Both the position numbers and the translations under genes were made by a program. From positions 1-46,082 of the forward strand of contig NZ_JAMXAX010000031.1 in the NCBI RefSeq assembly GCF_023913775.1: DNA of 46,082 nt, written 5' to 3'. Position 1 is the stretch's first letter. Each line of letters begins with the position of its first letter. Source of the stretch: Acidovorax facilis (GTDB taxonomy: Bacteria > Pseudomonadota > Gammaproteobacteria > Burkholderiales > Burkholderiaceae_C). A model generated the notes under the pieces. It made no database searches, was not told the origin of the DNA, and saw only the letters and a list, made by a program, of their open reading frames with translations. Positions 6,178-15,861 of the stretch are shown piece after piece.

Positions 6178-9150
6178 GTGCATGCTCCCTCCCCCGCTCG
6201 CCCCCGGAGCCCTGTTACGGGCCCACTGGTCGTGTTTGTTCTCGCGGCGCTGTGCGCAGGGGTGATGGTGTGGGCGCTGGAGCGCCAGGAGCATGCACAA
6301 CAGCGCACCCAGGTGGCGGACATGGCTGGCGACCATGTGCAGGCCCTGCAACGCGCCATCGAGCTGGCCCTGTCGGCCAACAACGCCCTGGTGGCCCTCG
6401 TGCGCCAGGGAAAAGGCCAGGTAACGCAGTTTGAAGAGATCGGCACCCAGATGCTGCCGTTCTATCCGGGCATCGCCGCCATGGGGCTGTCACCCAACGG
6501 GGTGGTCAGGCACGTAGTTCCGCGCCAGGGCAACGAAAACTCCATCGGCTTCGATCAGCTCAACGACCCACGCCAAGGCCCCGAATCCGCCAGGGCACGG
6601 GAATCAGGCCGACTGACCCTGGCCGGCCCCATGGAACTGGTGCAAGGTGGCTTGGGAGTGGTGGGGCGCCAGCCTGTTTATCTGGAAGACACACAGGGCC
6701 ACCGTGCCTTTTGGGGCTTTACCTACGTCACCATCCGATTGCCCGAGGTGCTGGCAGCCGCCCGACTGCCGCAATTGACCCAGCGGGGATACCACTACAG
6801 GTTGTGGCGCATCCGGCCCGACACGGGGGAAGAACAGACGATCGCAGCCTCGACCCCACCCGCTGGCCCCGACGCCGTGGGCCGTTCCTTGACGCTGCCC
6901 AACGGACAATGGACGTTGAGCCTGGTCCCCATCAAAGGCTGGGGAGACCCGGGCGTGCTGGCCATGCGATGCGCGGTGGCCTTGCTGTTTGCGCTGCTGA
7001 TGACCTACCTCGCCCGGCTGCTTTTCGAGCTGAAGGCGCATGAGCGCGGTCTGGCCTACCAGGTGGCGCAGCGCACCTCCGAGATCCAGGCCACCCAGCA
7101 GCAGTTGCGTGCCACCATCGATGCCATCCCGGACCCGCTTTTCGAGCTTGACCTGGACGGCTTGTACTGCAGCGTGCACAGCCAGCGCGCTGAGTTGCTC
7201 ATGGCACCCGCAGACATGTTGGTCGGGCACAACGTGACCGAGGTACTGCCTGCGGTGGCCGCACTGTCGGTGATGGACGTGCTGAACGAAGCCCACGCCC
7301 AGGGCTGGTCCACCGGTCGGCAGATCGTGCTTGATCTGTCCAGTCTGGGCGCCACCTGGTTTGAGTTGTCTGCGGCGCGCAAGGCCACCTCCCCCAGCGC
7401 AAAGCCCAGGTTCATTGTGCTGTCGCGCGACATCACCGAACGCAAGCGGTCCCAGGAGCAGTTGCAGCTCACCGCCCAGGTGTTTGACCAGAGCAGTGAA
7501 GCCATCGTGATTGCCGACGCGGCCCATACCATCGTGCGCATCAACCGGGCATTCACACGGATCACCGGGTACACGGAAGCCGAAGCGGTAGGACAGTCCG
7601 TGCGTCTGCTCACGGTCGCCGGAGCCGACGATGACTTCCACGCCGATACCGTCTACGCACAGTTGCCGCAGGGCGGAAGCTGGGAGGGCGAGGCCTGGGG
7701 GCGCCGCAAGGATGCATCCACCTACCCGCAGTGGCTGTCGGTCAGCAGCGTGCGAGACGGCAATGGCGTTGTAACGCATTCCATCACGCTGTTCCGCGAC
7801 ATCACCCAGCAGCGAGAGGCCCAGGACCGCATTCAACGGCTGGCCCACTTCGACCCGCTCACCAACCTTCCCAACCGCGCGCTCCTGGCGGAACGCGCCC
7901 ACCGCCACATTGCCGACGAGCAGGAGCGCGGCGGTACGCTGGCCATGCTGTTTCTGGACCTGGACCACTTCAAGAACGTCAATGATTCGCTGGGCCACAG
8001 AATCGGCGACATCCTGCTCGTGGCCGTGGCACAAAGGCTTCAGTCTCTCCTGAGGCCCCAGGACACGGTTTCGCGCCTGGGTGGGGACGAATTCCTACTG
8101 CTGCTCCCAGCCACTTCCGCCGCTGCCGCCGCCGACAAGGCCACGCAGCTGCTGGCCGCCGTGGCCCAGCCCTTCCAGATTGACCCCTACGAACTCACCA
8201 CCACCTTGTCGATCGGTATTGCGATGTACCCGGCCGACGGGGAGTCGTTCGACACGCTGTACCAGCGGGCAGACGCCGCCATGTACCGTGCCAAGCAAAA
8301 CGGGCGTAACCGGTACGGATTCTTCACCGCCGATCTTGAAGCCCGCACCGCCCGTGCCCTCCAGATCGAAAATGCGCTGCGCCGTGCGCTGGAGCGCAAC
8401 CAGTTTGAGCTGCACTACCAGCCGCAGGTCTCGCTCACCACGCGCCAGGTGGTGGGTGCCGAAGCCCTGCTGCGCTGGCGCCATCCCGAACTGGGCCTGG
8501 TGTCGCCAGCGGAGTTCATCCCCGTGGCCGAGAGCAGCGGCATGATCGTGGCAATTGGCGAATGGGTCATCCACACAGCGGTGAGGGACACCAAACGCTG
8601 GCTGGATCTGCACCTGCCCCTGCGGGCCGTTTCCGTGAACGTTTCCGCCGTGCAATTCAGGCACCCCCAGTTGCCCGAGATGGTGACCCGCTGCCTGGAA
8701 CAGGCTGGCCTGCCAGCCCGCAGGCTGGAGCTGGAGCTGACGGAGGGTGCCGCCGTGGACGATCCCGCCGCCGCACTGGCGATGATGGACCAGCTGCACG
8801 ACCGGGGCGTGCGCCTGTCGATGGATGACTTTGGCACTGGGTACTCATCGCTGAGCTACCTCAAGCGTTTTCAGATCTACAAACTCAAGATCGACCAATC
8901 GTTTGTACGCGACCTCGAAGAGGATGCCAACGACCGCGCCATCGTGAGCGCCATCATCCGCATGGCGCAGGCGCTGGGTATGCAAACCACGGCAGAGGGG
9001 GTGGAGACCGACGGGCAGCTCGAATTTCTGCGTGCGCAGGGCTGCGACGAAGCGCAGGGCTTTTACTTCAGTCGCCCCCTGCCCGCGGATGCCTTCGAGG
9101 CCTACTTGCGCCAGCAGCAGGAGCAGCAGTCGTCGTCGTCGTCAGGCTAG
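6178..9150 (+). CDS. Membrane CHASE-PAS-PAS-GGDEF-EAL cyclic-di-GMP enzyme
   Basis: A protein of about 990 residues. TM helix 1 (residues ~14-34, PLVVFVLAALCAGVMVWAL) and TM helix 2 (~260-283) bracket a periplasmic CHASE sensor domain. Two cytoplasmic PAS domains follow (~310-420 and ~435-545, each ending in a DITER/DITQQ-type motif), then GGDEF with an intact RLGGDEF (~residue 636) and EAL with AEALLRW (~762), DDFGTGYSSL (~882) and AEGVET. Both synthesis and breakdown of c-di-GMP are therefore possible. GTG 6178 was preferred as start because AGGAA sits about nine bases upstream and a CATAAT -10 lies at 6153-6158; an in-frame ATG at 6025 would place the divergent Pho-box region inside the gene. 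The signal sensed is unknown. The tail is a Gln/Ser-rich microsatellite. Confidence 0.9.
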   Translation: MHAPSPARPRSPVTGPLVVFVLAALCAGVMVWALERQEHAQQRTQVADMAGDHVQALQRAIELALSANNALVALVRQGKGQVTQFEEIGTQMLPFYPGIAAMGLSPNGVVRHVVPRQGNENSIGFDQLNDPRQGPESARARESGRLTLAGPMELVQGGLGVVGRQPVYLEDTQGHRAFWGFTYVTIRLPEVLAAARLPQLTQRGYHYRLWRIRPDTGEEQTIAASTPPAGPDAVGRSLTLPNGQWTLSLVPIKGWGDPGVLAMRCAVALLFALLMTYLARLLFELKAHERGLAYQVAQRTSEIQATQQQLRATIDAIPDPLFELDLDGLYCSVHSQRAELLMAPADMLVGHNVTEVLPAVAALSVMDVLNEAHAQGWSTGRQIVLDLSSLGATWFELSAARKATSPSAKPRFIVLSRDITERKRSQEQLQLTAQVFDQSSEAIVIADAAHTIVRINRAFTRITGYTEAEAVGQSVRLLTVAGADDDFHADTVYAQLPQGGSWEGEAWGRRKDASTYPQWLSVSSVRDGNGVVTHSITLFRDITQQREAQDRIQRLAHFDPLTNLPNRALLAERAHRHIADEQERGGTLAMLFLDLDHFKNVNDSLGHRIGDILLVAVAQRLQSLLRPQDTVSRLGGDEFLLLLPATSAAAAADKATQLLAAVAQPFQIDPYELTTTLSIGIAMYPADGESFDTLYQRADAAMYRAKQNGRNRYGFFTADLEARTARALQIENALRRALERNQFELHYQPQVSLTTRQVVGAEALLRWRHPELGLVSPAEFIPVAESSGMIVAIGEWVIHTAVRDTKRWLDLHLPLRAVSVNVSAVQFRHPQLPEMVTRCLEQAGLPARRLELELTEGAAVDDPAAALAMMDQLHDRGVRLSMDDFGTGYSSLSYLKRFQIYKLKIDQSFVRDLEEDANDRAIVSAIIRMAQALGMQTTAEGVETDGQLEFLRAQGCDEAQGFYFSRPLPADAFEAYLRQQQEQQSSSSSG
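9112..9144 (+). repeat. Trinucleotide microsatellite at the 3' end of the GGDEF-EAL gene
   Basis: Three CAG, one GAG, two CAG, then four TCG and a TCA encode a Gln-Gln-Gln-Glu-Gln-Gln-Ser5 tail just before the stop. It is in frame, so slippage would only change tail length by whole residues. Confidence 0.7.
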
Positions 9151-9285
9151 GCACTTGCGCACCGTTGGATGCGTGCGGCATTGCGGCGGTTACCGAAGGT
9201 GCCCCCATGGGCTTGTAAGGGAGCGCTGCTACACTTTGGTACAAATTACCCAGGCCGCCAGGCCCTACAGCCCGTACCGGTCTCC

Positions 9286-11511
9286 ATGTTTGCGCCGTAC
9301 AGAACTCCAGAATTGCAGCGTCCTGGAGTCGCCACCGATACTCCTTTACAACGCGCGCTGCGCGAACAGCAAACCCTGCTCGACAGTGCGGGCGTAGGCA
9401 TTGTGTTCCTGCGCCAGCGCAGTGTGGTGCGCTGCAACCAGCGGTATGCCGAAATTTTTGGCCATGCCAGCGCCGAGAGCCTGGTCGGGCTGAACACCGA
9501 AACCTTCTACCCTTCGCGCGAGGCGTTTCGCGATCTGGGCCGCACAGCCTACCCGGTCCTAGCCCAGGGCCAGGCGTTCCGCGTCGAGCGCCAGCTGCGC
9601 CGGCGCGACGGCAGCCTGTTCTGGGGCAGCCTGACCGGGCGGCTCATCAACCCGCACGACACAGCCGAAGGTTCCATCTGGATTCTGGACGACATCGACG
9701 AGCAAAAACGTGCGCAGGCTGCACTGGGCGCAGCGGTGCGTGAAAAGCAGCTGCTCTTTGACAGCGCGATGGTGGGGATCGTGTTCCTGCGCGACCGGCG
9801 CCTGACCCGCTGCAACCACCACTTCGAACAGATGTTGGGCTACGAGCCCGGTGAACTGGTGGGCAGCCCCTCGCGCCGGTGGTACGCCAGCGACGCTGCG
9901 TGGGAAGAGGTCGGCCGCCGATGCTATCCGCAGCTGGCCGCCGGCCACTCCTACGAGGGCGAGCTGGAGCTGTGCCGCAAGGATGGGACCCCCGTGATCT
10001 GCGAGGTGCGCAGCAAGTCCATCGACCCAGCCGATCCATCGCAGGGCTCCATCTGGATCACGATGGACATCACGGAGCGCAAGCAGGCGCAGGCCGTGCT
10101 TGCCAGTGCCCACGAAGACCTGGAAAGGCAGGTGCAGGACCGCACCCGCGAACTGCGCGAGACCGTGGACAACCTGCACCGTGAGATCAACGACCGCAAG
10201 GCCGATCAGGAGCGCATCTACTGGCTGGCCCACTACGACGCCCTGACAGGCCTGCCCAACCGCACGCTGCTGGCAGAACGGGCGCAGGAGGCCATCCGCG
10301 TCGCCCAGGAGGGCAACACGCCGCTGGCCCTGATCTTCCTGGACCTGGACCACTTCAAGCATGTGAACGACTCGCTGGGCCACCGCGTGGGCGATACCCT
10401 GCTCGTGGAGATCGCCAAGCGGCTGCGGGCCGTGGTGCGCGACAAGGACACCGTGTCGCGCCTGGGCGGCGACGAGTTCATTTTGCTGCTGCCAGGCGCC
10501 AATGCCCATGGCGCCGCCCGCGTGGCCGGCAAGCTGCAGGAGGCATCGCGCCAGCACTACCAGATTGACCACCACGAGCTGACCATGGCGCCGTCCATGG
10601 GCATCGCGCTATTCCCGCAGGATGGCACGGACTTCGACACGCTGACGCAGTCGGCCGATGTGGCCATGTACCGCGCCAAGCTCGACGGGCGCAACACCTT
10701 CAAGTTCTTCACCCCCGAGATGCAGGCGCAGTCGGTGCGCGCCTTGCAGCTTGAAAACGCCCTGCGGCGTGCGCTGGAGCGCAACCAGTTCCACCTGCAC
10801 TACCAGCCGCAGATGAGCCTGACCAACGGCTCCGTGCGCAGCGTGGAGGCATTGCTGCGCTGGCAACACCCGCAGCTGGGCGCAGTATCGCCGGCAGAGT
10901 TCATTCCCATTGCGGAAGACAGCGGGCAGATCCTGCAGATTGGGGAATGGGTGCTGCGCACGGCGCTGTCACAGCTCAAAACCTGGCGCACGAACGGATT
11001 CCCCCACCTGACGATGGCGGTGAACCTGTCAGCCATCCAGTTTCGCCAGCCGCAGCTGCCGGAGCTGGTGAGCCGCATGCTGGCCGAGTTCGGGCTGCCG
11101 CCCGACTCCCTGGAGCTGGAGTTGACCGAAGGCGTTGCCGTGGACGACCCGCATGCTGCCGTGGCCACCATGGACCAGTTGCACGCACGCGGCGTGCGCA
11201 TGTCGATGGACGACTTTGGCACCGGCTACTCATCGCTGAGCCAGCTCAAGCGCTTTCAGATCTTCAAGCTCAAGATCGACCAGTCGTTCGTGCGCGACCT
11301 GGGTGATGACGGCAACGACCGCGCCATCGTCAGCGCCATCATCCGCATGGCCCAGGCGCTGGGCATGCGCACCACGGCCGAAGGCGTGGAGACCGAAGGT
11401 CAACTGGCCTACCTGCGCGAACAAGGGTGCGACGAGGCGCAGGGCTACCACTTCAGCATGCCGCTGTCCGCGCCCGAGCTGGAAGCCTTCATGCGGCGGC
11501 AGTTGCATTGA
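9286..11511 (+). CDS. Soluble PAS-PAS-GGDEF-EAL cyclic-di-GMP enzyme
   Basis: A protein of about 741 residues with no membrane segment. Two related PAS domains occur in tandem (~30-145 and ~150-270; both contain LLDSAxVGIVFLR-like openings and end in a SIWI..DI motif), followed by a coiled-coil linker (~275-310), GGDEF with intact RLGGDEF (~residue 393), and EAL with VEALLRW (~521), MDDFGTGYSSL (~641) and AEGVET. ATG 9286 was chosen because the conserved region starts soon after; the upstream in-frame extension to 9169 is not domain-like. The GGDEF-EAL half closely resembles that of the preceding gene, including ALERNQF.LHYQPQ and DQSFVRDL, so the pair probably arose by tandem duplication with exchange of sensor modules. 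The ligand of the PAS domains is unknown. Confidence 0.9.
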   Translation: MFAPYRTPELQRPGVATDTPLQRALREQQTLLDSAGVGIVFLRQRSVVRCNQRYAEIFGHASAESLVGLNTETFYPSREAFRDLGRTAYPVLAQGQAFRVERQLRRRDGSLFWGSLTGRLINPHDTAEGSIWILDDIDEQKRAQAALGAAVREKQLLFDSAMVGIVFLRDRRLTRCNHHFEQMLGYEPGELVGSPSRRWYASDAAWEEVGRRCYPQLAAGHSYEGELELCRKDGTPVICEVRSKSIDPADPSQGSIWITMDITERKQAQAVLASAHEDLERQVQDRTRELRETVDNLHREINDRKADQERIYWLAHYDALTGLPNRTLLAERAQEAIRVAQEGNTPLALIFLDLDHFKHVNDSLGHRVGDTLLVEIAKRLRAVVRDKDTVSRLGGDEFILLLPGANAHGAARVAGKLQEASRQHYQIDHHELTMAPSMGIALFPQDGTDFDTLTQSADVAMYRAKLDGRNTFKFFTPEMQAQSVRALQLENALRRALERNQFHLHYQPQMSLTNGSVRSVEALLRWQHPQLGAVSPAEFIPIAEDSGQILQIGEWVLRTALSQLKTWRTNGFPHLTMAVNLSAIQFRQPQLPELVSRMLAEFGLPPDSLELELTEGVAVDDPHAAVATMDQLHARGVRMSMDDFGTGYSSLSQLKRFQIFKLKIDQSFVRDLGDDGNDRAIVSAIIRMAQALGMRTTAEGVETEGQLAYLREQGCDEAQGYHFSMPLSAPELEAFMRRQLH

Positions 11512-11600
11512 CCGACACTGCCCCATGCTGGCCAAAGGGCTCGTGCGGCGGCCAAGGAATGCATCGGTGGACGCAGCAGGGGCATAAGCCCATCGACTCG

Positions 11601-11670
11601 AAAAATAGCATGAAAACAGGGCCTAGCGCTTGATAGGAATGCGCAAGCAGCTATAAATTCAGTAGCAAAT
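11601..11670 (-). repeat. Dispersed comamonad palindromic element, intergenic copy A
   Basis: Contains CTAGCGCTTG followed after a few bases by GCGCAAGCAGCTAT and a T/A-rich flank, the core shared with the copies near 20.2, 27.7, 29.0 and 44.0 kb. It lies in the 257-bp gap between the convergent GGDEF-EAL gene (ends 11511) and the binding-protein gene (ends 11769). I see no gene or clear terminator in the rest of this gap. Confidence 0.7.
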
Positions 11671-11768
11671 ACACCCAATCTGCAGGACCGAGGCTCCTGG
11701 GGCAGTGCGGGCTTTCAGCAGTCAGCATCCCATGCATCGTCGCCCAGGTCAGTCCCTGCGAGCGCAGT

Positions 11769-12806
11769 TCAGCGGATCGGAAACGCGTACATCAGGCCCT
11801 GCTTGCTCCACAGGTTATTGAGGCCGCGCGACAGCCCCAGTGCCGACTTCTGACCGACGTTGCGCTCGAAAATCTCGCCGTAGTTGCCGGTGGTCTTGAG
11901 GGCGCGCAGCAACCAGTCCCGGTCCAGCCCCAGGAGCTTTCCGGTGTCTTCCGAAGTACCCACCATGCGTTGCACCACCGGGTGGGCGCTGCTGGATTTC
12001 AGCGAATCCGCATTGGCTTTCGTCACACCATACTCTTCGGCTTCGATCAGGCCGTAGATCACCCACTTGACCACCGCAAACCACTCGTCGTCACCCCGCC
12101 GCACCAAGGGCCCCAAGGGTTCCTTGGAGATGAGTTCCGGCAAGATGGTGTGCATTGCCGCGCCTTGTGAAACACCGCTGCGCAAGGCTGCCAGGCCCGA
12201 TGCATCGGTGGTGAATGCGGTGCACCGCCCCGCCAGATAGGCGGCCGTTGCAGCATCTACCTTCTCAAACATCACGGGTTTGATGTCGAGGCCGTTGGCA
12301 CGGGAATAGTCGGCCAGGTTTTTTTCGGTGGTGGTGCCCGACTGCACACACACGGTCTGTCCCTTGAGCTGGCGGATGCTCCTGATCCTGCTCTTGGCAG
12401 GCACCATGAAACCCTGGCCGTCGTAGTAGGTAACGACCGTCTGGTGCAGACCCATCGATGCATCGCGCGCCAGCGAAAAGGTGGTGTTGCGCGAAAGCAC
12501 GTCCACCTCGCCGGATTGCAAGGCCGTGAAACGCTGCGGCACGTCCAACGGCACGTACTTGACTTTCTTGCCGTCGCCCAGCACGGCGGCTGCAAGTGCC
12601 CTGCAGACATCCACGTCAAGTCCGGACCACTTGCCGCTGGAGTCTGCCATCGCAAACCCGGCCAGCCCTGTATTGACGCCACACACCACCTGCCCGCGCG
12701 CCCTGATACCGTCGAGAGTCTTGCCCGCATGGGCCACGGGAGCGGCCAGCAACGCGGGCACAACGATGGCGCCCATTGCGGCGATCTGGCCAAACACTGT
12801 CTTCAT
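11769..12806 (-). CDS. Amino-acid ABC transporter substrate-binding protein (AapJ/BztA type)
   Basis: A 345-residue periplasmic binding protein. A signal peptide (residues 1-~26, ending PVAHA) is followed by the family-3 solute-binding pattern: GVNTGLAGFAMADSSGKWSGLDVDVCRALAAAV, RFTALQSGEVDVLSRNTTFSLARD, and GTTTEKNLADY. The length and the final GLMYAFPIR match the general L-amino-acid (AapJ) group. The start is ATG 12806, with GGAGA about nine bases before it; an extension to 13112 is out-of-frame translation of the neighbouring acetyltransferase. No permease or ATPase gene is adjacent, so the transport partner is encoded elsewhere or this is an orphan receptor. It is 25 nt downstream of the acetyltransferase gene and probably co-transcribed. 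Confidence 0.88.
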   Translation of the reverse strand: MKTVFGQIAAMGAIVVPALLAAPVAHAGKTLDGIRARGQVVCGVNTGLAGFAMADSSGKWSGLDVDVCRALAAAVLGDGKKVKYVPLDVPQRFTALQSGEVDVLSRNTTFSLARDASMGLHQTVVTYYDGQGFMVPAKSRIRSIRQLKGQTVCVQSGTTTEKNLADYSRANGLDIKPVMFEKVDAATAAYLAGRCTAFTTDASGLAALRSGVSQGAAMHTILPELISKEPLGPLVRRGDDEWFAVVKWVIYGLIEAEEYGVTKANADSLKSSSAHPVVQRMVGTSEDTGKLLGLDRDWLLRALKTTGNYGEIFERNVGQKSALGLSRGLNNLWSKQGLMYAFPIR

Positions 12807-12831
12807 GCGGTCAGGTCTCCGGGAGGGTGAT

Positions 12832-13392
12832 TCACGGTGCCGCCAATGGCGCAGGCCCTGCCCCATCCAGCATCTTCTGCAGAAATTGCGCCTGCCCCAT
12901 GCTGGGGTCCAGGGTGTAGGCAGCAAAGCCTTCCCGTTCGTACGCGCGCATTGCACTGTGGTTGCCCGAAAGCACTTCGAGCGTGAGCTTGCAGGCACCG
13001 CGCTCGCGGGCCAGCGCTTCCACCCGGTGCAGCATGCGCTGGGCGATGCGGTGGCCGCGCCAGCCGGGTGCCACCACCACGTCATGCACGTTGACCAGAG
13101 GCCGGCAGGCAAAGGTCGAAAAGCCCTCCAGGCAATTGATCAGCCCCACGGGCACCTCGCCGTGTGGCGCCAAAGCGTCCGCCGCCCAGGCCATCACGCT
13201 GAAAGCCTGCGGCCGCTGGCGCAGCGCCTCGGGCAAGCCCCGCTGGACCTCGGCGCTCAGTGGAACGCCACCACCCGCCACGTCCCTTGCATAGCCGTCG
13301 AGCAGTTCGACCAACGCCCGCGCTTCGCGGGCATTGCCGTAGTCCACGGAACGGACGGTGATGGTGGAAGGTATGTCAGTGTTTGAAGGCAT
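12832..13392 (-). CDS. GNAT-family N-acetyltransferase
   Basis: A 186-residue protein with the GNAT fold: a central VHDVVVAPGWRGHRIAQRML segment (beta4 plus the acetyl-CoA pyrophosphate loop, a variant of RxxGxG/A), then KLTLEVLSGNHSAMRAYEREGFAAY, the usual beta5-helix4 signature. It will use acetyl-CoA or a related acyl-CoA; the acceptor cannot be told from sequence. The gene lies 89 bp downstream of glmM and 25 bp upstream of the binding-protein gene, on the same strand. Confidence 0.85.
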   Translation of the reverse strand: MPSNTDIPSTITVRSVDYGNAREARALVELLDGYARDVAGGGVPLSAEVQRGLPEALRQRPQAFSVMAWAADALAPHGEVPVGLINCLEGFSTFACRPLVNVHDVVVAPGWRGHRIAQRMLHRVEALARERGACKLTLEVLSGNHSAMRAYEREGFAAYTLDPSMGQAQFLQKMLDGAGPAPLAAP

Positions 13393-13481
13393 CTATGGGG
13401 TTCCTGGTCGGCGGCAAAGGCCGCAGCGTAGCGGATCGTGCGGCGCGCCAACGGTGGAAGGAGCTCTCGGCGGGATCACCA

Positions 13482-14816
13482 TCAGCCAGCACGGGCCGCG
13501 TCGGCCAACCTTTGCGCGCAGGAACTGGCCATTTGCGCATCACGGGCCTCCACCATCACCCGCAGCAGCGGCTCGGTACCACTCGCGCGGATCAGCACGC
13601 GGCCTGACGCGCCCAGTTCCTGCTCGACGGCCTGGGTCGTGTCAGCCAGCAAGCGGTTGGCCTTCCAGTCCTGGCCAGGGGCCAGCCGCACATTCAGCAG
13701 CACCTGCGGATAGAGCGTTATGTCGGCCAACAGTTGCGCCAAGGTACGGCCACTGCGCACACAGGCCTGCAGCACCTGCAAAGCACTCACCAAGCCGTCG
13801 CCGGTGGTATGGCGGTCCAGCGCCAGCAGATGGCCCGAGCCCTCGCCGCCCAGCACCCACTGGTGCCGCGCCAGCTCTTCAAGCACATAGCGGTCCCCCA
13901 CCTTGGCCCGCACAAACTTCACGCCCTTTGCCTTCAGCGCCACCTCCACTGCCATGTTGGTCATCAGGGTGCCCACGACACCCGGCACATGCTCATCGCG
14001 GCCCATGCGGTCCGAAGCCATCAGGTACAAAAGCTCGTCGCCGTTGTACAGGCGCCCGGTGGCATCGACGATCTGCAGGCGGTCCGCGTCGCCATCGAGC
14101 GCAATGCCATAGTCGGCGTGGTTGGCGCGCACGGCCCGCACGAGCGCATCAGGATGGGTGGCTCCCACCTCGTGGTTGATGTTGAGGCCGTCGGGTGAGC
14201 AGCCAATCGACAGCACTTCGGCACCCAGCTCGTGGAAGACCTTGGGTGCCACCTGGTAGGCCGCGCCATGCGCGGCATCGACGACGATCTTGAGGCCCTT
14301 GAGGGTCAGGTCCTGCGGAAACGTGCTCTTGCAGAACTCAATGTAGCGGCCCGCCGCATCATCGAGCCGCCGCGCCTTGCCCAGGCTGGCCGAATCGGCC
14401 CACACCGGGGGTTCGCCCAGGGCCGCTTCCACGGCCTGCTCCCACGTGTCGGGCAACTTGGTGCCCTGTGCACTGAAAAACTTGATGCCGTTGTCGGGAT
14501 AGGCGTTGTGGCTGGCGCTGATGACCACCCCCAGGCTGGCGCGTTGTGCGCGGGTCAGGTAGGCCACGCCCGGGGTGGGCAAAGGACCCAGCAGCACCAC
14601 ATCCACGCCCGCGGAGTTGAAGCCTGACTCCAGCGCGCTTTCCAGCATGTAGCCTGAAATGCGGGTGTCCTTGCCGATCAGCACCGTGGGGCGCTCCTCG
14701 GTCCTGCGCAACACTCGCCCGACGGCATGGGCCAGGCGCAGAACAAAATCCGGGGTGATGGGTGGCTGCCCGACGGTGCCACGAATGCCATCGGTTCCAA
14801 AGTATTGGCGCGTCAT
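13482..14816 (-). CDS. glmM: Phosphoglucosamine mutase GlmM
   Basis: A 444-residue enzyme converting glucosamine-6-phosphate to glucosamine-1-phosphate, on the route to UDP-N-acetylglucosamine for peptidoglycan and lipopolysaccharide. It opens with [13 protein letters not shown]. The phosphoserine loop [14 protein letters not shown] has the catalytic serine at 102, the metal-binding loop LDGDADR is present, GGEGSGH occurs in domain 3, and [15 protein letters not shown] is the C-terminal phosphate-binding loop. Length is as usual. It follows folP by 101 bp, the standard ftsH-folP-glmM order. Confidence 0.97.
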   Translation of the reverse strand: MTRQYFGTDGIRGTVGQPPITPDFVLRLAHAVGRVLRRTEERPTVLIGKDTRISGYMLESALESGFNSAGVDVVLLGPLPTPGVAYLTRAQRASLGVVISASHNAYPDNGIKFFSAQGTKLPDTWEQAVEAALGEPPVWADSASLGKARRLDDAAGRYIEFCKSTFPQDLTLKGLKIVVDAAHGAAYQVAPKVFHELGAEVLSIGCSPDGLNINHEVGATHPDALVRAVRANHADYGIALDGDADRLQIVDATGRLYNGDELLYLMASDRMGRDEHVPGVVGTLMTNMAVEVALKAKGVKFVRAKVGDRYVLEELARHQWVLGGEGSGHLLALDRHTTGDGLVSALQVLQACVRSGRTLAQLLADITLYPQVLLNVRLAPGQDWKANRLLADTTQAVEQELGASGRVLIRASGTEPLLRVMVEARDAQMASSCAQRLADAARAG

Positions 14817-14917
14817 GTTCTAGCGTCTCCTCGTGTGAATCTCATTGTTTGTTATCCATCGCCAAAGGGTCTGGCATGCGCCCATCCATACAACGCCCCA
14901 GCCTCCGGAAGACCCCG

Positions 14918-15745
14918 TCAGACCGCTTGCATTGCACGCCACACCGCGAGCGCCGCCACGGTTTCGCGGACATCGTGCACGCGCACCACAGAAGCTCCAC
15001 GCTCCACGGCCAACACCGCCGCCGCCACGCTGGGCACCATGCGCTGCTCTACCGCCAGGCCCGTCACCGCGCCCAGCGAGGACTTGCGGGACCAGCCTGC
15101 CAGAAGAGGATAGCCTGCAGCCCGCAGCACCGACTGGTGCGCCAGCAGCGCAAAATTCTGTTCCACCGTTTTGCCAAAACCAATACCCGGGTCCAGCACA
15201 ATCCGGTTCTTTTCGACCCCTAGCGCTTGCAGGTCAAGCGCAGAGCGCTGCAAAAAGTATAGTACCTGCTGTACCACATCGCCCTCCATCGGGGCCATCT
15301 GCATGGTTTGGGGGTCGCGGTGCATGTGCATCAGACACACCCCACATTGCGGGTGCGATGCCACCACCTCTGCGGCACCCGGCTGGCGCAATGCCCAGAT
15401 GTCATTGATGATGTCCGCGCCCAGGTCCAGCACCGCGCGCATGACCTCGGGCTTGTAGGTATCGATGGAGATAGGCACCCCCAGGGACACCGCGCCCTGC
15501 ACCAGAGGCACCACCCGCGCCAGCTCTTCGTCCAGCGGCACCGCCGGACTGCCGGGGCGCGTGGACTCCCCGCCAATGTCCAGAATGTGTGCACCGTCGC
15601 GCAGCAACTGCTCGCAATGCCGCAGGGCCGCAGCGGTGGAGCCATGCCGCCCGCCGTCGGAGAACGAGTCCGGCGTGGCATTGACGATGCCCATCACGCG
15701 GGGCTCGGCCAGGTCAATAGAGAAACGGGAGGTCTGCCAGATCAT
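14918..15745 (-). CDS. folP: Dihydropteroate synthase
   Basis: A 275-residue TIM-barrel enzyme of folate synthesis that joins p-aminobenzoate to 6-hydroxymethyl-dihydropterin diphosphate; it is the target of sulfonamides. MGIVNATPDSFSDGG, DIGGESTRPGS, DIINDIWAL, DPGIGFGKT and WSRKSSLG (the last corresponding to the SRK motif) are all present. The final VVRVHDVRETVAALAVW carries the RVHDV signature. Start ATG 15745. The segment around LQRSALDLQALGVEKN is encoded by DNA (about 15200-15260) with a weak resemblance to the dispersed palindrome described elsewhere. It lies downstream of ftsH, beyond a terminator-like hairpin. Confidence 0.97.
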   Translation of the reverse strand: MIWQTSRFSIDLAEPRVMGIVNATPDSFSDGGRHGSTAAALRHCEQLLRDGAHILDIGGESTRPGSPAVPLDEELARVVPLVQGAVSLGVPISIDTYKPEVMRAVLDLGADIINDIWALRQPGAAEVVASHPQCGVCLMHMHRDPQTMQMAPMEGDVVQQVLYFLQRSALDLQALGVEKNRIVLDPGIGFGKTVEQNFALLAHQSVLRAAGYPLLAGWSRKSSLGAVTGLAVEQRMVPSVAAAVLAVERGASVVRVHDVRETVAALAVWRAMQAV

Positions 15746-15814
15746 GGGGGGATCGAGAAAAGGTCACAGGCGCCTTCCTGGTGGAGGTCGGGAGGCAGCA
15801 CAACACCACCCATG

Positions 15815-15836
15815 AAAAACGGGGCACAAGGCCCCG
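15815..15836 (-). terminator. Rho-independent terminator after ftsH
   Basis: In the RNA sense the sequence reads CGGGGC-loop(CTTGT)-GCCCCG followed by five T. A perfect 6-bp GC stem plus T-run lies 26 bp past the ftsH stop and upstream of folP, so it probably attenuates read-through from ftsH into folP-glmM. Confidence 0.8.
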
Positions 15837-15861
15837 TGAGAACGGATGGACCGGCCAGCAA

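Noticed and set aside
15200..15270. A further copy of the dispersed palindrome inside folP
   Set aside because: TGCAAGCGCTAG matches, but the other half is poorly conserved and the encoded region is aligned with normal FolP; similarity may be chance.
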